The notes beneath the pieces are model-generated. The model was not told where the DNA came from. It ran no database searches and saw only the letters and a program-made list of their open reading frames with translations. Shown one piece after another: positions 21,735-31,861 of a stretch of DNA of 64,000 bases. Location of the stretch: the NCBI GenBank assembly GCA_028751875.1, contig CM054151.1, positions 39,833,587 to 39,897,586 on the forward strand, written 5' to 3'. The DNA comes from Rapana venosa. Its lineage: Eukaryota; Mollusca; Gastropoda; Neogastropoda; Muricidae. The translations under genes and the position numbers were made by a program. Within the stretch, counting starts at the first letter, position 1; the number at the start of each line of letters is the position of its first letter.

Positions 21735-21958
21735 TGTACCACTATATAAATTCCATTTCTTCTTCTTCTTCTTGTTTTGTTGTTGTTGTTTTTGTTGTTG
21801 TTGCTCTTCTTCTTCTTCTTCTTCTTGTTCTTGTTGTTGTTTTTTTGTTTTTTTGTTTTTTGTTGTTGCTGTTGTTGTTCTCCTTCTTCTTCTTCTTGTT
21901 CTTTTTCTTCTTGTTCTTGTTCTTGTTCTTCTTCTTCTTCTTCTTCTTCTTCTTCTTC
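21735..21958. repeat. LINE-type tail scrap followed by (TTC)n/(TTG)n
   Basis: CTATATAAATTCCATTTC (21741-21758) is the tail core of L2-like LINEs and SINEs. It is followed by about 200 bp of TTC, TTG and TTCTTG repeats. Confidence 0.75.
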
Positions 21959-22050
21959 AGGATATACAAACAGAAAATGCTGTTTGTCTTCCTTTGCTGA
22001 CTTGCAAAATGGACAAAGTTTCTTTGGGGAACAATTGCTAAATGGATGTA
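21959..22050 (-). pseudogene. LINE C-terminal knuckle fragment broken by (GAA)n
   Basis: The minus strand encodes CPFCKSAKEDKQHFLFVYP. The last Cys of the knuckle has become Tyr, and a GAA array starts directly after the following Pro. Only about 30 codons are recognisable. Confidence 0.65.
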
Positions 22051-22061
22051 TGTACATTTGC

Positions 22062-22097
22062 AGAGAGAGAGAGAAAAGAGAGAGAGAGAGAGAGAGG

Positions 22098-22141
<44 letters not shown>
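22062..22141. repeat. (GA)n
   Basis: About 80 bp of GA with a few interruptions. Confidence 0.95.
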
Positions 22142-22144
<3 letters not shown>

Positions 22145-22189
22145 AAAAAAATCAAAATCTTAATTCCAGAGGGCGCTAAAGTATTTTTT

Positions 22190-22418
22190 AAAATTTATTT
22201 ATTTATTCTTTTATATTGAGGATAATGGAATAAGCACTCATGTGCTTTTTTTACATCCAGTCCCCGTGTGTATGTGGTTTTGTAAATTTTGTCATCTGTT
22301 CCCACCGGCCCACAATGGCCTACTCTTTCGAAAAGCGGAACAGGATTTAACGCGTGCGCAAGATGTTCTGCATGTGTTCGCACACGGGGCCTCGGTTTAT
22401 AGTCTCATCCAAAGGACC
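22190..22418 (-). mobile_element. S1 SINE, copy 6 (5' truncated)
   Basis: Tail, 3' part and core up to CGGTTTATAGTCTCATCC are present. The head is missing and a CAGACAGC-type array starts immediately after AAAGGAC. Confidence 0.85.
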
Positions 22419-22578
22419 AAACAGAGCCAGACAGACAGACAGCAAAGCAGACAGCCAACCAGACAGCCAACCAGACAGCCAACCAGATATCAAACAGTCA
22501 TCCAGATAGCCAGACAGACAGACAGACAGCCAGACAGACAGCCAGACAGACAAACGGTCAGATAGACAGACAGACATG
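22419..22578. repeat. (CAGA)n with AGCCAACCAGAC variant
   Basis: Tetranucleotide and 12-bp units at the truncated side of the S1 copy. Confidence 0.9.
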
Positions 22579-22749
22579 ACGGTTTGACCCACTTAAGGAC
22601 ATGGAGATGACATTTCGTTTCCAGTTCATTTGTACTGTCTGTGAGGTTAGTGATAATGGAACTAGACAAGCGTGTGCCTCCAAACCACAGGGCGGGCTGT
22701 AGCCCTGCCAAAACACGTTCTGTCCTAGTGCAAACTCAAATTCCTTCAA

Positions 22750-22817
22750 AAGTTTAAGAGAGAGAGAGAGGGAGAGAGAAACAGAGAGAGAGAGGAGAGA
22801 GAGAGATGGAGAGGGGG

Positions 22818-22868
<51 letters not shown>

Positions 22869-22999
22869 CGTGTGTGATAGAGACAAGACAGAGACATAGA
22901 AAGACAGAGACAGAGAAAGACACGGGGAGACAGACAGACAGAGAGAGAGAGAGGGGAGAGAGAGAGAGGAAAAGAGAGAGAGTATGTGTGTGTGTGTGT

Positions 23000-23055
<56 letters not shown>
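22750..23055. repeat. (GA)n, (GACA)n and (GT)n
   Basis: GA at 22758-22866, GACA/GA to 22980 and GT at 22983-23055. 22579-22749 is unassigned. Confidence 0.9.
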
Positions 23056-23056
<1 letters not shown>

Positions 23057-23177
23057 TTGCTCATGTGTTCAAACATTCTTTTGACTTATTGTTCTTTTCC
23101 TGTATTGGGATTGCCGTTTCTGTTTTCATATCCATAACTTATAATTATTTTTTCCTGGCATACTATATTGTTATTTT

Positions 23178-23474
23178 GGGGACGAGATAGCTCACATGTC
23201 GGAGCACTCGCTTTCCCCCAGTCAAGGTTTTAGCAGCACCGAGCGTGGTTACCACCTGGATGGGCGACCGTTTGCACACCCTTGACTTCAGTACAGTCCC
23301 CTGAGTTCACCCAGCTGTAAATGGGCACCTGCTTCTTTAAGGTCAGGGAAGGTAAAGCAGCGAGGGAGAGGAGATGGGCGCCACCATCAATGCGCTGGCT
23401 CCTAGAGAAGTGAGATCTCTGACGCCTCGCTCCTCTGCGACCTTAAAGGTTATGGGACACCTTCACCTTTTTTT
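23178..23474 (+). mobile_element. S3 SINE, copy 3
   Basis: Plus-strand copy: GGGGACGAGATAGCTCACAT, AGCAGCACCGAGCGTGGTTA, CACCTGGATGGGCGACCG, CAGCTGTAAATGGGCACC, TTATGGGACACCTTCACC. Confidence 0.88.
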
Positions 23475-23667
23475 GTTTTTTACTATAGTTATTTTATTAG
23501 GCCCTTATGTGTTGTTGCAGCTTAGCGCTTTGGGCTTCTTCAAGGTGTGGAGATATGCGGGTCTCCGCTTGCATTACTCTAGACTATAACGATAACGTTA
23601 TATGATTGCACTGTGTAATAAGGGGGTTATGCTGTGAGTACTTTCACACACCCAGATCTGCGGATCG

Positions 23668-24012
23668 AAGAAGAGGTAAAAGGCAAAGGTGTCCAATAGC
23701 AAAAATGATTTGCGCTGCCGATAAAAGTCTGCCAAGCAAAAGTCAGGCCCAGCACATTTGACTTTGGTGTGGGAGAGAAATGTTGTCTTTTAAAAGTCTG
23801 TCTGGGGAAACAAAGTGCAGGAGCATGGACCAAAAAGGCAGATAATAGATGGAGGTGACAGGAAGAAAAGGAACAAGGTTAAAACAAAGAGAGGGATAGA
23901 AAAGAGGGAATTCCTAGCACAACATTTCCAGACGGTGGGGATTCGAAGTGGTAGCTCAATACCGGGTTGTCAGGTCACGAGCTTAACGCTCTAACCGCTA
24001 TGCTATCTTCCT
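23668..24012 (-). mobile_element. S5 SINE-like element, copy 1
   Basis: Minus-strand head GATAGCATAGCGGTTAGAGC with a decayed B box region (CGACTTCGAATCCCCACC is approximate). The body matches 52565-52930: CTTCCTGTCACCTCCAT, TTTTTGGTCCATGC, GCTGGGCCTGACTTTTGC, CGGCAGCGCAAATC. It ends TTGGACACCTTTGCCTTTT, close to the S3 tail. Confidence 0.65.
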
Positions 24013-24155
24013 CCCCTCCTCCTCCCTCCTGTCCCATCCCCCCACCCACCACCCACTCTTCCTACGTTTGTGCTTAGATCATTTCCCAAAAAGTCAGAGG
24101 GTGTTTCATACTTTGAGTTAGTTAGATGCAATATGGAACACTTTCATGTACCTCT

Positions 24156-24460
24156 AAAAGGTAATGGGTAAAAGGTGTTTCCATAACCTATGTGGCCGTA
24201 GGGAAAGCGAGGCATCAAAGAACTCAGCTTCTCCAAGGCCCAACATACTGAGGGCGGTGTCCATCTCCTCTCCCTCACTGCTTTACCTTCCCTGACCCTA
24301 ACGATGGCAGGCACCCATTTACAGCTGGGTGAACTGAGGGACTGTACTTGAAGCCAAAGCGCGCAAATGGTCATCCATCCAACTGATAACCACGCTCGAT
24401 GCTGCTTAACCTTAGCTTGGGGAAAACGAGTGCTCTGACCACTGACCTATCCCGTCCCCG
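24156..24460 (-). mobile_element. S3 SINE, copy 4
   Basis: More diverged: TTAAGCAGCATCGAGCGTGG, CAGTTGGATGGATGACCATT, CAGCTGTAAATGGGTGCC and an ACCTTT-like tail with one interruption. Adjoins the pentamer array. Confidence 0.88.
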
Positions 24461-24497
24461 ACGGGGTACCTCTAGTGGGGTTTCAAAGTAAACTTAG

Positions 24498-25090
24498 CCT
24501 TTCCTTGCCTTGCCTTGCCTTGCCTTGCCTTGCCTTTCCTTGCCTTGCCTTGCCTTGCCTTGCCTTTCCTTGCCTTGCCTTGATTTGCTTTGGCTTGCCT
24601 TGCCTTGCCTTTCCTTGCCTTGCCTTTCCTTGCCTTGCCTTGATTTGCTTTGGCTTGCCTTGCCTTGCCTTGCCTTGCCTTGATTTGCTTTGCTTTGGCT
24701 TGCCTTGCCTTGCCTTGCCTTGCCTTGCTTTGATTTGCTATGCTTTGGCTTGCCTTGCCTTGATTTGCTTTGGCTTGCCTTGCCTTGCCTTGCCTTGCCT
24801 TGCTTTGATTTGCTTTGGCTTGCCTTGCCTTGCCTTGCTTTGATTTGCTATGCTTTGGCTTGCCTTGCCTTGCCTTGATTTGCTTTGCTTTGGCTTGCCT
24901 TGCCTTGCCTTGCCTTGCTTTGATTTGCTTTGGCTTGCCTTGCCTTGCCTTGCTTTGATTTGCTATGCTTTGGCTTGCCTTGCCTTGCCTTGATTTGCTT
25001 TGCTTTGGCTTGCCTTGCCTTGCCTTGCCTTGCCTTGATTTGTTTTGCCTCGCTTTGTCTTGCCCTGTATTGCCTTTCCCTGCCTTGGTA
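24498..25090. repeat. 590-bp TTGCC-type pentanucleotide satellite
   Basis: Head-to-tail 5-bp units TTGCC with TTGAT, TTGCT and TTTGG variants. The variants recur in a higher-order order (CCTTGATTTGCTTTGGCTTG). ORFs LPCLALPCL and similar are translations of it. Confidence 0.97.
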
Positions 25091-25384
25091 GCACATTTGA
25101 GAAAATAAGATCAGCTAACTTTTTAACAGTAGACCTAAAACAATCCAAAAGTAGTTTGAAAGAATGTTACGTGCACAATCATCTGCATGAAAAGCTAGAG
25201 CAAGTTAAAAACAAAACATGCAAATTATAAGGAATGAAATGCAAACTTGTTATCCATAATGAAGTAATGCTGTATCTTTTACCAACACATGCATTCTACA
25301 TTGTTGAATATCTGTCCATAAAAGGTTGCAGTCAAAATCAGTATACTTTATTTTCTGAAAAAAATCATGGTAATCGACCAGTGG
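25091..25384. other. Unassigned unique segment
   Basis: About 290 bp of AT-rich sequence. It may continue the minus-strand LINE at 25596-30185, but I could not recognise LINE residues. Confidence 0.4.
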
Positions 25385-25595
25385 CCATGGTGCAGTAGTT
25401 AGCACCTTGGGCTACTGACTGGAAGGTCGCAGGTTCAAATCCCATGAGAGTCAAGCAGTTTTTTCGGACTAGCCGGCTCCTACCCACAGCGACTATGTGA
25501 TTCGCTCATTGCAAGATTGGGACCGCACAGTCGAGCTTCATCTACTTTGCAGATGCAATTTCGAGAGTGTTGCTCAAATTTTGTCAGCTTGGAAC
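25385..25595 (+). mobile_element. CE-type tRNA-headed SINE, head portion only (copy E)
   Basis: GGCCATGGTGCAGTAGTTAG (A box), GGTCGCAGGTTCAAATCCCA (B box), CACAGTCGAGCTTCATCTAC and GAGTGTTGCTCAAATTT. The ~600-bp CE body does not follow; LINE coding remnants on the other strand begin instead. So the head portion also exists as an independent SINE. Confidence 0.8.
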
Positions 25596-25750
25596 TGGCG
25601 GGTATCACTTGTTGAACTTGTTTAGTAAGCCAGGGTGGTTTAATTAAGTATTTAACTTTTTTTGTCTGAAGAGGGGCATGTTTATTGTAAACGCCACAGA
25701 AAATCTGACACCATAGTTCAAGAGCTTTATCTGGATTGGTCAGCTGATAT
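25596..25750 (-). pseudogene. LINE ORF2 linker fragment (between endonuclease and RT)
   Basis: The minus strand reads NPDKALELWCQIFCG, NKHAPLQTKKVK and PPWLTKQVQQVI, typical of the linker between APE endonuclease and RT in CR1/L2-like LINEs. It directly continues the endonuclease that stops at 26390; the insertion at 25751-26389 separates them. Confidence 0.7.
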
Positions 25751-26389
25751 AAGAAGAAGAAGAAGAAGAAGAAGAAGAATGTATGGAATTTATATAGTGC
25801 TGAATCTTGTAAAGAAAGTATGTTCTTTCGAGCCAGAAGGCCCATAGAGCCGGAGCTTATCCGGGTTTCTGTAGCGTTAAGCGAACTGATGGTTTTTCAC
25901 CACCCCTGTGACAGGACGCTAGTCTGTCGCCAGATACTTCCCCAGCAGAGCTGGTACCCACTTGTACACCTGGGTGGAGTGAGGAAAATAGGAGTAAAGT
26001 GTCTTTCCCAAGGACACAACACCGAGCCGAGCGGGGATCGAACCCGCGACCTCTGGATCACGAGTTGACCGCCTAAACCACTCGACCACGGTGCCTCCGA
26101 ATCTTGTAAAGCAACAAGTCAAAGCGCTCAGATGACATGATTAAAAAAAAAAAAATTTCGAGGATAATGGAATAAGCACTCAGGTGCTTTTTTTGCTTTT
26201 TTTTCTTTTTAATTATTTTTTTACATCCAGTCCCCGTGTGTATGTGGTTTTGTAAATTTTGTCATCTGTTCCCACCGGCACACAATGGCTTACTCTTTCG
26301 AAAAGCGGAACCGGATTTAACCTGTGCCAAGATGTTCTGCATGCGTTCGCACACGGGCCTTAGTTTATAGTCTCAGCCGAAGGGGGGAG
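25751..26389 (-). mobile_element. 5'-truncated S1 SINE with LINE-type tail, inserted in a LINE and split by S4
   Basis: On the minus strand it starts at CCTTCGGCTGAGACTATAAA (head missing) and runs through the S1 core. It ends with GTCATCTGAGCGCTTTGAC, then GAATTTATATAGTGC in complement (tail) and a (TTC)n run. The tail is interrupted at 25815-26098 by another SINE. Confidence 0.8.
25815..26098 (-). mobile_element. S4 tRNA-derived SINE nested in the S1 tail, with 13-bp target-site duplication
   Basis: Minus strand: GGAGGCACCGTGGTCGAGTGG (A box), GGTCGCGGGTTCGATCCCCG (B box), then GTGTCCTTGGGAAAGACACT and CACCCAGGTGTACAAGTGGG. This central part resembles the conserved middle domain of deuterostome and invertebrate SINEs (V/Deu-like; naming uncertain). 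GAATCTTGTAAAG flanks it at 25802-25814 and 26099-26111. Confidence 0.85.
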
Positions 26390-27160
26390 TTTAAAAGGTC
26401 TTGTAGGAAATTATCAGTATCAAATTTAGAAAAAAATTCTATATGTAATAGTTTTATGATTAAGATGGGGTGCTTTTACTCATATTTTGGACCAAGTGAT
26501 ACAGACTGGAAAATGGTCGCTACAACCCAAAACTGGAAAAGCTATCTCAACAGTAGTATTAGTAATGGTAGTATAAGCATGGTCTATTAAAGTTTTCGAA
26601 GTTTTGGTGATACGTGTTGGTGTGTGTATCAACTGTTTCAATTTGAGTAACTCAAATGTTTCCGTCCATTGGTGATTTGTTTTTATCAAATCAATGTTGA
26701 AGTTCCCTAACTGTATTATATCCTTTGAATCCTCATTGATATTTTCCATCATACCTATATATCGATTAATCCAGTTAGCATTTTCAGCAGGGTTTCTGTA
26801 CAGAAAACACAGAAGAAGTGGTTTAGAATGTTTGATTTTGATTTCTATCTAAATCGTTTCTACGATATGCTGCTCTAAATCTATTAATCTTTTAAACTGA
26901 ATTGAATTATGAATATAAACCATTAAACCAGTTTCATGAACATTTTGGGGGTCTCTACAAACAATGGTATAACCTGGTGTTGAAACATTATTATCGGAAA
27001 TATGAGGATTTAAATGTGTTTCAGAAAAAAACAAAAATATGGAAGCTTTTTCCAGATTTTGATAGGATTGCGGGTATTTCTGTTAATTTATTACATGATT
27101 GATATTTAAAAGTCCTATACGAAAACCTTGTTTTGTTAGCCAAGAATTATTTTTCCAGAC
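26390..27160 (-). pseudogene. LINE ORF2 N-terminal part: APE endonuclease
   Basis: Minus strand in order: RIGLLNINHVINK near 27115, FFSETHLNPHISD (27034 down), GYTIVCRDPQNVHETGLMVY, LCFLYRNP, LGNFNIDL (catalytic region), LIDHAYT and GCSDHFPV. The fragments at 27034 and 26752 are in the same frame with one stop at 26849; a further stop follows WSKI. The part at 26390 ends FDTDNFLQDLLNSP, and coding resumes beyond the SINE at 25750. A decayed endonuclease of a CR1/L2-like LINE. Confidence 0.8.
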
Positions 27161-27719
27161 ATGGTAGGTGTAAATAATTTACTATTATATACATTGAAAG
27201 GAATAAAAAAAAAAAAAGAACCTATGAATAAGTAAAGCAGATAGTTTAACAATTACCCCAAAACCCGATATCTGAAAAAGGGTAGTGGATAAAGGATAGC
27301 TCAAAAGTCAGAAATGAAATTAAATAATTTTGAAAGAAAAAACACAAAAACAAGCAAAAAGGAAAAATTAAGAAAAGGGAACTAGTTAATCTGAAATAGA
27401 CCAGATTACAAAAAATGTCCCAAAGTTTAAACAAGAGGTAACCAAACCTCTTGCACCTTCAATACTGAAAAAGCTATGTTATAAAGCAGTCAAACAGTAC
27501 ATGTACACATATGCAAAAATATATATTATTATATAGATGAAAATTGCAAAATTCCAAATCACTGTTCAAATACTGCACAGCCTACGGAGTATCAGGAGCC
27601 ATAACAGTCAGTGTCACATATCAAATCAATTATTCAACAATCAAAAAGTCAGACTGCTGCCACAAAAACAAACAGGTCACAGCACATACTATTTATGCTG
27701 GATATTTGTGTGGAATCTG
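27161..27719 (-). other. Interval between the two LINE ORFs, non-coding or too decayed
   Basis: AT-rich minus-strand sequence between the recognised ORF1 end and the endonuclease. No frame of interest. Confidence 0.5.
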
Positions 27720-30021
27720 CTAAGGTATTGGATTGGAAGTGATGGAAAGAGGGTTACAGGCATAAGGGTGAATGTAGTCTCTGAAGGGAGAGCGGTAATT
27801 TGGGAACTCATTAAATGGCATTGGATTAGCCAATTCTGAATGGGGACATTGAGGAGGTGTAATATGAGAATACATTAGAAATGGGTCTGGGAAGCTGATT
27901 CTAGGGTCACTACAACTTGGAAACAAATTAGGACTTTTAAAAGATGAATGAGAAGAGAGAATAGGAATTAAATTATTTCGTGTCCCTTGATTGAGGGATG
28001 GATAATGGCAAAGAGAAGATGGGGGAGGGCATGGTGCAGGACCAGTGTGAGTGGTTTGTCCTTGAAAGTTGGATTGATAATTAGGTAAAGACTCAAAAAT
28101 ATCACCACTCTGAAAATTTGAGTATTCGTGATATTGATTTCCAGGGTTCGAATTGATTCTCTGTTGGTATGGTGCATTGTCATTTGATTGACGTTGACTG
28201 GGCCAGTTCCCAGAGAAGTTGTTGTCCTGAGTTGTGGAAATGTGTTGGGGTTGTTTGAAATTTCCTGCAGGTTGATTGCGGAAGTGAATTGCTGAAGCAT
28301 TGTTGTCCTGGGAGAAATCCTGGTGTGGTTGTCTCTCTATCCCTCACATCCTGAGTTGTGTGACTGGTTCCAGCTGTGTTGGTCTCATTGTTGCTTCTGA
28401 GCATGCCTTGTCCACTGTTGTACCAGACTGACCTCAGATTGGCGGCCAGCCTAGCAGTACCCCTTTCATTGGGGTGGGTTAAGTTGAAATACAGGGCCAG
28501 GCGAGGGGCACCAGAACTTGTTGGAAATGTAGTAGTGTTGTCGATAAAGATGGCATTTGACTGGTGACATGCAGTTTTCAGATTCTTGTTGGAGGGAAAG
28601 ATGGAGTTGTTCAAATTGTGCCAACCTCTGGCAGGAATAATTGAGCTTATATTGACTGAGGACTGTGGACAATAATTACTGCATTGTGTGATTAAGTCAG
28701 TCCAATCTCGAATTGTTACTGCTCCTGACTGGCAGCTGTTGATGCCTATATGAAGTGTAACATATTTTATATTTGTGACTTTGGTAACATGTCATAGCCA
28801 ACAAATCAGGTCTGTGACATTCATACCTGGTACACAGATTTTGAATAATCTTTCGCTTCGTAGAGCCAGTCTGTTACAGTCAACATATTTTGCTGTGGAA
28901 TCTCCAACTAAGAGCATTGTAGCTGAATCTGGGATGGTAATCTTTGATAATACTTCTTGGGGTGATGGCTTTTGGGAATAATTACTTGACTCTTCAGATT
29001 TTCCTTTCACAGTGAATACTGACTTGACATTGCAGGGTGGCTTTGAAGAAAAATCAGAGTCTATGTCTGACAGCACAGCAAATGGATTGGAAACATGTAT
29101 GTTGTATTCTTGATTCAATTCCTCAGGCTGATGTTCTGAAATTGTCACTGTGGATGAATTATCTGAGTTATTTTCACTGCAGTTCTATACTTGCTGAGCA
29201 CAGTTGTCTGACAGTCTCACAGGAGACCCAGACTTCTCAACTAGAGGGGCACTTTGTTCAGTTACTGGGGAATGTTTTTCTTGAGGAAGAGTGGGGGATT
29301 GAACAGTCTTTGGGGTTATTTTCTTAATGTTTGATTGTAGTGTCCCAAGTTGGGTTTTGATTGATTGCTTTTCTTTTTCCGAGTGTGCCTGTTTTTCTTC
29401 GAGCTTCTCTATTTTGGGGTTTAGATTTTTTAAACTCGGAGAAAAGTGTGTTGTATTTTTCAGAAATGTAAACACGAACTTCATTTTTAATGAATACCTT
29501 TTAAGTCTCCAAGAAGTGAAATCAAGTTTGTTTTCGGAATCCTTCTGTGCTGTACTCACAGCTTCAATGGAATCTTTTATTTCTTGTAAACTTTGTCTGT
29601 ATGAAAATGCTGCTGCTGAAGCAGCCCTGTTTCTATGTGTGCTCCGACCAGAAGAAAACAGAACTTTCTTCCTTTGGTTTCGAGTTCTTCTTCCCATAGG
29701 AGTTGTTTCTTTTCTTTCTTCCAGCTTTATCTGTGACGCATTGTTTTCACCTACCTTAGTAGTTGATGGAGTTGGAGGCAAGAGAATCATTTTTTGACCA
29801 GTACTGGTTGCATTTTCTGTAACCTCAGTAGACAACAAGATGTGGGGATCAGAGGGAGGTGTAGAAGTCTGGTCACCAAAGGAGGGATGCTCAGCAGTCG
29901 TACAGGGAGGGCTCAGACTGGACACATCTATTGGTGGGGGATCCAGAGTCACAGGCTCTGTGAGGTTCTTTATCAATGTGAGTGGAATTTCCAAAAGTGC
30001 TTCCAACAACTGTTCTATGTT
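27720..30021 (-). pseudogene. LINE ORF1 with coiled coil and SGNH (GDSL) esterase domain
   Basis: Minus strand from 30021. A Ser/Thr/Pro-rich N-terminus is followed by a basic patch (GRRTRNQRKKV) and a coiled-coil stretch (KIEKLEEKQAHSEKEKQS). Then comes an SGNH-hydrolase domain with block I LLVGDSTAKY (about 28905), a central LHIGINS block (about 28750) and block V HPNERG (about 28465). After it lies an Asn/Gln/Pro-rich tail that shifts frame near 28200 and runs to 27720. The three main segments are in one frame, interrupted only by stops at about 29185 and 28792. CR1-like LINEs are known to carry an esterase in ORF1; its role in transposition is unsettled. The start is unclear: TTG at 30009, and a stop lies at 30022. 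Confidence 0.85.
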
Positions 30022-30185
30022 TTATTTTATTTTGAAGAAAGACTGTAACGAAGTTTTTGATGTTTTCACACTCCAGGTCTCCCCATGTTGCACAATCCCT
30101 TCCTTAGCACAATAGGGTACCGCTTCCGTGCCGTGTGAAATATTGTGTGATGGTGACGCATTTTGAAGAGTTGTATGTTATACGA
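30022..30185 (-). pseudogene. Possible upstream continuation of LINE ORF1
   Basis: Beyond one in-frame stop (30022-30024) the same minus-strand frame is open to about 30181 and reads SHGTEAVPYCAKEGIVQHGE. The Cys/His content hints at a damaged zinc-binding N-terminus, but too little is left to say. Confidence 0.4.
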
Positions 30186-30240
30186 ATCACGAAGATACGG
30201 AAATACGAAGATGAGGCAACAAAAATAAGTTAGTCTGTCC

Positions 30241-30320
<80 letters not shown>
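30241..30320. repeat. (GA)n
   Basis: About 40 GA units. Confidence 0.97.
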
Positions 30321-30322
<2 letters not shown>

Positions 30323-30499
30323 CACAGAGAGAGACAGGGAGAACTCTGAACTGTGAAGTCTGAAATAGTTTAATAGTATATCGGCCTTAGGCCACAATAC
30401 AACAAAAGGGAGTGCTGGGGGGTGTACAATGGAAGAGAACAATTTCACAATACAGAAACGTTTTAAATCAGCTGAAAAGCTGCACTTCCATGTAGGTTA

Positions 30500-30502
<3 letters not shown>

Positions 30503-30590
<88 letters not shown>
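30503..30590. repeat. (GA)n
   Basis: A second GA array, about 85 bp, separated from the first by about 180 bp of unassigned sequence. Confidence 0.97.
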
Positions 30591-30592
<2 letters not shown>

Positions 30593-30616
30593 CTGGCTTC
30601 TTGAACTTTGAGGCTA

Positions 30617-30837
30617 CTTGTGTTGTGTTGTGTTTTGTTGCGTTGTGTTGTTGTGTTGTGTTGTAATGTTGTGTTGTAATGTGTTGTTTTGGTTCGTGTT
30701 GTTTTGTGTTGTGTTGCGTTGTTGTGTTGTACTGAATGGTGTTGTATTGGGCTGTGTTGTATTGTGTTGCATCGTATTGTGTATTGTGTTGCTTTGTCTT
30801 GTTTTGTATTGTAATTGGATTGGATTGGATTGGAAAT
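30617..30837. repeat. TTGTG/TTGTA pentamer array ending in (TTGGA)n
   Basis: Imperfect pentanucleotide units. The array abuts the 3' end of the minus-strand S2 copy, so in SINE orientation the tail reads CCAATCCAATCC and then CAATA/CAACA units. Confidence 0.9.
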
Positions 30838-31190
30838 CCCTTCAAGTCACGGCAGATTTCTCTGCGTGAAATTCGGGTTGCTCTACCCGGGGGAGAGCGC
30901 GTCGCCACAAGTGCAGCGCCACCCCTTTTCTTGTTTGTTTGGGGGCTTTTTCTGTCTGCGTATGTGGTTGATTTCTTTTCAGAGTGGCTTTTTCTAGAGA
31001 TTTTTGCTAGGGACAACTGTCTTTTTGACGTGGGTTCTTTTACGTGGACTAATTCATTATTGCACACATGACCTCGGTTTATCGTCTCATCGGAAAGACT
31101 AGCACCCAGACCACCACACACTTGAAACCTGTACTTTTCGCGTTCTAGGCAGGTGCGTTACCTCTAAACCACCTTCTTCCTGAAGAGGAT
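30838..31190 (-). mobile_element. S2 SINE, copy 4, with head type C
   Basis: Plus landmarks: GTCACGGCAGATTTCTCTGC, GGGGGAGAGCGCGTCGCCAC, GCTAGGGACAACTGTC, CGGTTTATCGTCTCATCGG. The minus-strand head reads AAGGTGGTTTAGAGGTAACG, then CACCTGCCTAGAACGCG and ACAGGTTTCAAGTG (decayed B box), a tRNA-like head unlike that of S1. Confidence 0.82.
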
Positions 31191-31496
31191 ACATTTGTAT
31201 CACTTCGTTCCTATCCTTCCTTATTGCCTGCTTGTTTTCATTGTGGTAGAGTCCTGACGGATATGTTTTATTGAGTTACCATCCACGAACTTATGCTTGT
31301 TATGAGTGTCCTGATGATTTTAGGGGGGGGAGGGGTTGTGGTTGGTTTTTGTTTGGTTTTCCTGTGTTAGTGGTTTAGAGGGGGGGGGTGGTTGGGGCGT
31401 TTGAGGCTAAAACTAGTTGTGCCTGTAAGTGCAGGTCTTGCCCCCTACATTGAAGTTAGGGTAGGGAAGGTAAGGAGGAATAGAGAAGTGTGTGTT
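31191..31496. other. Unassigned, T- and G-rich
   Basis: Contains short G-runs (31322-31330, 31380-31388). No gene or repeat match. Confidence 0.6.
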
Positions 31497-31612
31497 AATA
31501 GTCCCTGTGTGATGCAGTTTTGATGTCTTGTTCACCCGCCAGGCCACAGGTGGCAGTCTTCCAAAAGCGGGACGGGTTTATCATGCAAAGTTCTGCGTGC
31601 GTTGCCTGATTG
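31497..31612 (-). mobile_element. S1 SINE scrap, copy 7
   Basis: AGTCCCTGTGTGATGCAGTT, CCGCCAGGCCACAGGTGGCA, CAAAAGCGGGACGGG and GTTCTGCGTGCGTTG. Heavily decayed 3' part. Confidence 0.55.
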
Positions 31613-31861
31613 ATTTTATTTTTGGCTGGAGAAGTCTTCTACGGGGGTGGAGTGGCACTCTGTGTGTGTTTGGGTGTGTTGTTGTGTGTGTGCAGGGGTG
31701 TTTTTTTTTGGGAGGGCTACAGTCTTCGGCAGTAAACTTTATGTAGACCAAAGTCTACAGACATTAGGAGGACCGGCTTTAGGTTTCACTGTCCTAAATA
31801 GTTGGCCTGGAATTCCTTGTCATGCAAGTTTTACAACTGGCGGGTCTCTCTGCCCACACCC

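Noticed and set aside
24498..25090. CRISPR array or other spaced repeat
   Set aside because: Pure 5-bp tandem repeat with no spacers, in a eukaryotic sequence.
30429..30611. ORF ending in RERERE
   Set aside because: GA microsatellite translation.
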